Below are positions 59,308-64,000 of a DNA stretch of 64,000 nucleotides, piece after piece (positions within the stretch are counted from its first letter, which is position 1; every line of letters begins with the position of its first letter). This DNA comes from Melampsora larici-populina 98AG31 (taxonomy: Eukaryota > Basidiomycota > Pucciniomycetes > Pucciniales > Melampsoraceae), in contig NW_006768773.1 of NCBI RefSeq assembly GCF_000204055.1, positions 154,182-218,181 of the forward strand, written 5' to 3'. The position numbers and the translations under genes were made by a program. The notes below the pieces were generated by a model that was not told the origin of the DNA, made no database searches, and was given only the letters and a program-made list of their open reading frames with translations.

Positions 59308-60943
59308 ATGGCACCAGACCCCGAATTGGACCGACTTTTAACTAAAATGAGCGAGGAAGGACATACTCGAGCCCACATGATGGAGTATCTTGTACTGGAG
59401 AAGAATTACACTATTTGTCTTCGAACTATTTCACGTCATCTGAAGAGGCTTGGCTTAAGTACTATGCAACCTCATCTCACCAATGAAGAGAAAGATAAGT
59501 GTCTGCTGCTCATGAAGCTGTACCATACAAGACGTTGGCAACAAAACGAAGTTGTTTGAGTGATTCAAAATCGACATCAAATGCCTCTATTCAGTATGAC
59601 GATGCTTAAAACACTTTCAAAGCGGTCAGGATTACACTGGCGCAAAGACGATATTGAACTCGGTATTATCACTCCAGAGGAAGCAGCTGAAAAGATCCTT
59701 AAACGCAAGCAAGGTGGTGAAGAGAATGCTGGCTTTCGACGTATGGCTCATGTCATGGCAACTGCAGAATCAGTACGGCTGAATCGAAACTCAGTTGGAG
59801 AGCTTCTTGCAATAGTTGATACTGAAGGTGTTGAAATGCGGAAGAAACATCGACTCAAGAGGAGAGTATATCGGGTGGCTGGCCCAAATAAGATTTGGGC
59901 TAGTGATGGACACGATAAACTCAAACCATTTGGAATTTGTATTTATGGGTTCATTGATGCATGGTCACGTCGAATTCTCAGCTTGAAGGTGGGCATCAAC
60001 AACAATGACCCTCGACAAATTGGAATCTATTTCCTTGAGACGGTCAAAGCCTGTGGTGGCTTTCCTCAAAAAACCTCGACTGATCACGGTACCGAAACTT
60101 TGGATATTGCAGCTCATCAGATGACACTATCACGCATTTTCCGCAATTTGACTTTGGAAGAAGCTGAAGCAATGCACATCTTTACAACATCACCACATAA
60201 TCAGAAAATTGAGGCTCTATGGTCACAGCTAATGAAGGCCAAAAATATTTCAATTCGTAAAAACATCAAACAAGCTATTGATGAAGGACGCTACAACCCA
60301 GGAGATCGACTCCAACGGTAAGTCTTCCTGTTCAACTTTAGTTAATTCATTTGAATACTGATATATTTTCTCAAACAGGGCCATCTTTTTGCATCTATGG
60401 GTTCCGCTTGTTCAACACATGATGGATGAGTATGTTGATGAAAAAAACTCATACCGAACACGCAAAAACACCAATACTGCTCTTCCAACTGGTGTACCGG
60501 CTGATGTGTGCTATTTTGCTCCAGAGCATTATGATGGACAGCAAGGGCTTACTCCTGTACCAGACGAAGTTATACAAAGAATGATGGACAAGTTTTATCC
60601 TGATTGCGAAGATCTTTTTGTTGTATCTCCAAAACCATTCGATGATCTACTCAATTCAACCATCCGCGAGCTAGGCTGGACCACCGATGATCTTGACATC
60701 AACTCCGTCTGGACATTGTTTGAAGAGTTACATGAAGTGATAGTCCAAATGGACTTGGATCTTGACAATCTAGAAGCGGGAGGAGATCCTCAAGAGCTTT
60801 ATCCACTAGTACCGTTAGATGAGGAGGACGAGGAGGACATAGATGAGGAGGACATTCTTTTGGATAATTTCTTTTATTTTGAAGGTGAGGATATAGATGT
60901 AGAAGAAGGTGAAAATCAAGTGTCTGATCAAGAATTTGAATGA
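59308..60943 (+). CDS. Integrase-fold (DDE, IS3-like) transposase with one in-frame TGA
   Basis: Exons 59308-60317 and 60379-60943 join in frame, 525 codons. The N-terminus is a helix-turn-helix (MSEEGHTRAHMMEYL; CLRTISRHLKRLGL). The retroviral-integrase-like core follows: GPNKIWASDGHDKL and FIDAWSRR, then KTSTDHGTETLD, then SPHNQKIEALWSQL, which supply the D, D and E. The C-terminus is strikingly acidic (DEEDEEDIDEEDILLDN). A TGA at 59557-59559 (codon 84) interrupts an otherwise continuous frame between the HTH region and the core. The start was taken at ATG 59308, just before the HTH. Opposite it on the minus strand is a TET-like dioxygenase. Probably a DNA transposase; the subfamily name is tentative. 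Confidence 0.75.
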
Positions 60944-61509
60944 GATAATCATGGTTGATTCAAGGACTACAATATTACATTTGGAACTGAATCATGTGAC
61001 CAGTTATGTGCACGATTTGGAGGATGTGGGATAGTACTATCTAAAGACTTACTGGTCCATATTTTATTTATGAGTTTGTAGCCTTAAATTTGTCACCAGA
61101 TGGTTTTTATCAAGACAGTCCTTTTTTTTTTATTTTTTGCTGCCCGTTGTCCACCTACTAATTGTCTTTGCATGGCTTGTCAATGATGACTTTTGTGTTT
61201 TTTGCTTAATTCAAGTTGTGTGTGTTTTGGATGTATGCTGTAGGTGAAATGAATTTCAAAGTATTCTGACTCTTACAACGCTTTTCCACATATGGCAACA
61301 GTTTTACACTGTGGTATTTATATTGTGTTGATACTCTATTTGAATTCAACTTCATCAATCATTATTTCATTTTCTGTTTCACTTCACTAGAGGTGGGCAA
61401 GATAGGGGAGACAATATATTTTTTGGATTTCTTGTAGCATTTTATAAAAAGAGATGGAGTGAAAGGGACAATTATTGATAGTTGGAGACAAATAATGAAA
61501 TGAGAGATA
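60944..61509. other. Intergenic between convergent transposase and dioxygenase genes
   Basis: AT-rich with T-runs; no gene. Probably the shared 3' region of one mobile unit. Confidence 0.5.
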
Positions 61510-62930
61510 TTACAAAGATTTCAATTTTGCTTTAAGCTCTTCCATCTCTGCCTTTTGCTTCTTATCTTTTAACATTTTAAGTTTACGAGCCAACTCATCT
61601 GCATAATTTTCAGCCAATGTTTCTCGATATACCTCCCATTCTTGATCACACATGTCACCTTGCATGTCAGTAAGAAGTTTGATGCGTGCGACAATACTTT
61701 TTGCAATTTGACAAGACGATCCAAATCGAGTTATCTTCGCATCTTCCGGTGGAATAGGCTGATGATCATGTGTATAAGTCTTGGAGTGAGTACTATAGTG
61801 TCTGATATCTGAAGCCCAAACCATCTCTACAACACCATCACATTCATCGAAATCAATTTCCACATTGTAGTCAGGAAATACAAATCGAGCACCTTTGACG
61901 TAGCCGTGCTTTGAGGTCCTTCCACGTTGATATAATTTACCTGTGTCACAATGTATAAGGCTAAATAATCCAAAAGTGAAACCAGAATGATCATTATCAA
62001 CATGGATCATGTTGGCAAACTCATCACGTGTTACAACAAAGTTTGACCCAAAGACCCGTCCATTTGGAGATTTGAAAAATGACTTTGAAGACCAAGAGGG
62101 TGTGCGACATTTAGCAGCTCAATGACAATTGGATTCGAAGGCTCCAATAGATAGGGAGGCAAATCGTTCGGCTAGAAAATGGTTGATGTATGGGAGATAC
62201 ATCTGGCGGCGTAGGTCGTTTTCCATCCGGGCAACAGAACGTGCAGTTGTTGCATTGAGAGCATAGGTACCTAAATTAAAACATACATGAACAACCAAAA
62301 TTTTAAAAACCAAAAGAAAAAAATGAGAAACTACGCACCTCCAAATTTTTTCTTTCGGTATCCACCACGAAAACCCACTACAAACATCTGACCAGATTTC
62401 ATATGCTTCAGACCTTCAGCTGCACCATTAGTATAGCAGCGATAGCGGGCTGTTGCATGTTGATACAAGGTCATGATTGAGTTTTTAAAATTGTCGAATA
62501 GTTTGGCACAATCAGGTGTAAGTTCTCGCTTCAGCTTTCCATTATTCAACCGCTTTCCTGTATATTCTCGCTTGTTGAATTGGACGACCGCTAGGAGTTT
62601 AGTTCCATAGTTATTAAGTATAACTACTGTACCAAACGAAAGCGACAAAAGGGCCTGTCCACCATGCTCAGTTCGGAAGACAAAGGTAGCATCTTTGGGG
62701 AGGCCAAACCGATCACGGATTTTTTGTTTAAATTCAGCTCTGATGCGTGCTCGGTTTTGAGCGCAATTCAACTTGAAGGGTGGATCAGAAGATGGAGGTT
62801 GTGGGGTATTATAAGCAACCCATCGTGCAACAATTTTACTTTTCTTGATTGCAACCCGAGTTTCGATCTGACTAGTAATAAATTTTGTTTGAGCACGTTT
62901 CTGTGCAGGGGATCTATATTTCTTATTACT
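61510..62930 (-). CDS. TET/JBP-like 2OG-Fe(II) dioxygenase, one in-frame TGA
   Basis: Two exons: about 62930-62339 and 62270-61510. The N-terminus is basic (KKYRSPAQKRAQ; IKKSKIVARWVAYN). The dioxygenase part begins around RFGLPKDATFVFR. The iron-binding HxD is in MIHVDNDHSGFTFGLFSLI, and the distal His lies in WASDIRHYSTHS. The region between them (ARFVFPDYNVEIDFDECDGV) matches the Tet-like family pattern. These enzymes oxidise methylated pyrimidines in nucleic acid. The C-terminus is a Lys/Glu coiled coil (KLKMLKDKKQKAEMEELKAKL). A TGA at 62119-62121 falls before the HxD motif, so translation of the catalytic part would be lost. Start not resolved. The family is expanded and transposon-linked in basidiomycetes. 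Confidence 0.75.
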
Positions 62931-63160
62931 TATGCGGAATAAAAAAACAACAAAAATTAATCAAACAATCTTCCATGTCAGATATCAACTTTTTTTGAGT
63001 GTCACAACTCTCCCACACTCAAACAATGAAGATTAGGTTCGCTCAAGGTTTGCGTCGAGCCCTACCCACAAGAATTTGGTGCGTGAAACCAACCCAGATT
63101 CTTGCGGAGGACAAGTGCAGTTAAACCTATAGCAGTGACCATCGATCATCAAGGTCCGAA

Positions 63161-63262
63161 ACCAACTTGATAGTGGAATGGAGACATCAGGTAGTTCTGC
63201 ATCTTGACTATGTCAAGATAGAACATGCAAGATGAAATTCCATCCATTATCAAGTTGGCCTG
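63161..63262. repeat. Hairpin repeat near right edge
   Basis: CCAACTTGATAGTGGAATGG pairs with CCATCCATTATCAAGTTGG; an inner palindrome CATCTTGACTATGTCAAGAT sits at the centre. Possible small fold-back element. The rest of 62931-63650 has no gene. Confidence 0.6.
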
Positions 63263-63650
63263 TGGGAGCTCTGCTATCCTCTAGTTGCTGATCATGACAA
63301 AAGAAAGATAAAGGAAGAATGAAGAAATATGAAAATCAGTATCTCACATCATGCTGATTTGATGAATAATTTCAATCGTTTTCAATGTATCGTTTTTTGA
63401 CCGGAATCAATTTGTATTGATTGTGAAGTAAATTGGAATGTTACTAGAATCGAAGTCTAAGGAATTAGAATTGAGATTGTTTTTTAAAAGCATTGTATTG
63501 ATTATGAAGAATTGTAACAATTGTGATTAGATTTGGATTTTTTCAAGACACAAACTGGTTTAGAGACTAGATAGACTGACCAATTACTAGACTAGAGTTG
63601 GATCTAAAGTGGTTTGAATCAATCACCTGATTGATTGATTAACAATATAG

Positions 63651-64000
63651 ATGGATCGATAGTGATCGAAATCGATTTGTTTTTGACTAGGATCTATTAG
63701 TTTTGACTAGAAAAGGATGAATAAGGTGAAGTAATTTGAATGTATCGTTTGAATTGATTAACTGAATGATTTTGAATAAAGGAGATGGATCGATAGCAAT
63801 TCAAATCGATTTGTTTTCGACTAGAATCGATTAGTTTTGACTAGAAAAGGATGAATAAGGTGAAGTAATTTGAATATATCGTTTGAATCGATTAACTGAA
63901 AGATTTTGAATAAAGGAGACGGATCGATAGCGATTCAAATCGATTTGTTTTTTCGAGTAGAATTGAATAGTTTTGACTACAAAAGGATGAATGATGTGAA
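63651..64000. repeat. 134-bp tandem repeat, running off the window
   Basis: The block beginning GGATCGATAG recurs at 134-bp spacing (anchors at about 63651, 63785 and 63919), each copy with AATCGATTTGTTTT and AGTTTTGACTA(G/C)AAAAGGATGAA. At least 2.6 copies with about 90% similarity by eye; the array is cut by the window edge. Confidence 0.8.

Overview
The window looks like a transposon-dense stretch of a rust fungus nuclear genome (Pucciniales, Basidiomycota); the genus cannot be fixed from sequence alone. The basis is AT-rich DNA, genes split by many short GT-AG introns (about 40-100 bp), an eight-exon ALG3 glycosyltransferase, small secreted proteins of the effector-candidate kind, and a transposon set known from basidiomycetes (KDZ, CACTA/Tnp2, BED-finger hAT, DIRS, TET-like dioxygenases). 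Exon models were built by hand from splice signals and reading-frame continuity.

Layout. 328-5530: a complete hAT transposon with an 8-bp target duplication and an open nine-exon transposase on the minus strand; a 623-bp CACTA-type MITE sits in one of its introns. 6582-12032: a probable composite Tc1/mariner element, whose inverted ends enclose a decayed transposase and a large intact eight-exon cargo gene with a C-terminal SAM-like domain. 12035-23371: mostly gene-poor sequence with several small MITEs and three host-type genes; the best is a five-exon 289-aa protein at 20356-21620. 23588-40935: a 17.3-kb KDZ (Kyakuja-Dileera-Zisupton) transposon with an 8-bp target duplication. It carries the KDZ transposase at its left end, an HMG-box-like protein at its right end and a CCHC zinc-knuckle protein. 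A DIRS-type tyrosine-recombinase retrotransposon (itself split by an 813-bp CACTA MITE) and a 1.7-kb palindromic repeat lie nested inside. 41927-42289: a small secreted protein. 43270-53389: a CACTA/Tnp2 (Plavaka-like) element with GC-rich subterminal arrays and three cargo genes; a second copy of the 623-bp MITE interrupts its transposase. 53585-55433: ALG3. 56014-58929: a minus-strand cluster that includes two predicted secreted proteins. 59308-62930: an integrase-fold transposase next to a TET/JBP-like 2OG-Fe(II) dioxygenase. From 63651 a 134-bp tandem repeat runs off the right edge.

How the parts relate. The region is a nest of mobile elements that carry cargo. Three points stand out. The KDZ element has the same 210-bp module upstream of each of its two outermost genes, as if twin promoters fire inward. 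Two unrelated DNA transposons carry proteins that share a SAM-like C-terminal domain. All six in-frame stop codons found inside otherwise conserved transposon frames are TGA. Host functions are few: N-glycan assembly (ALG3), secreted proteins and some proteins of unknown role.
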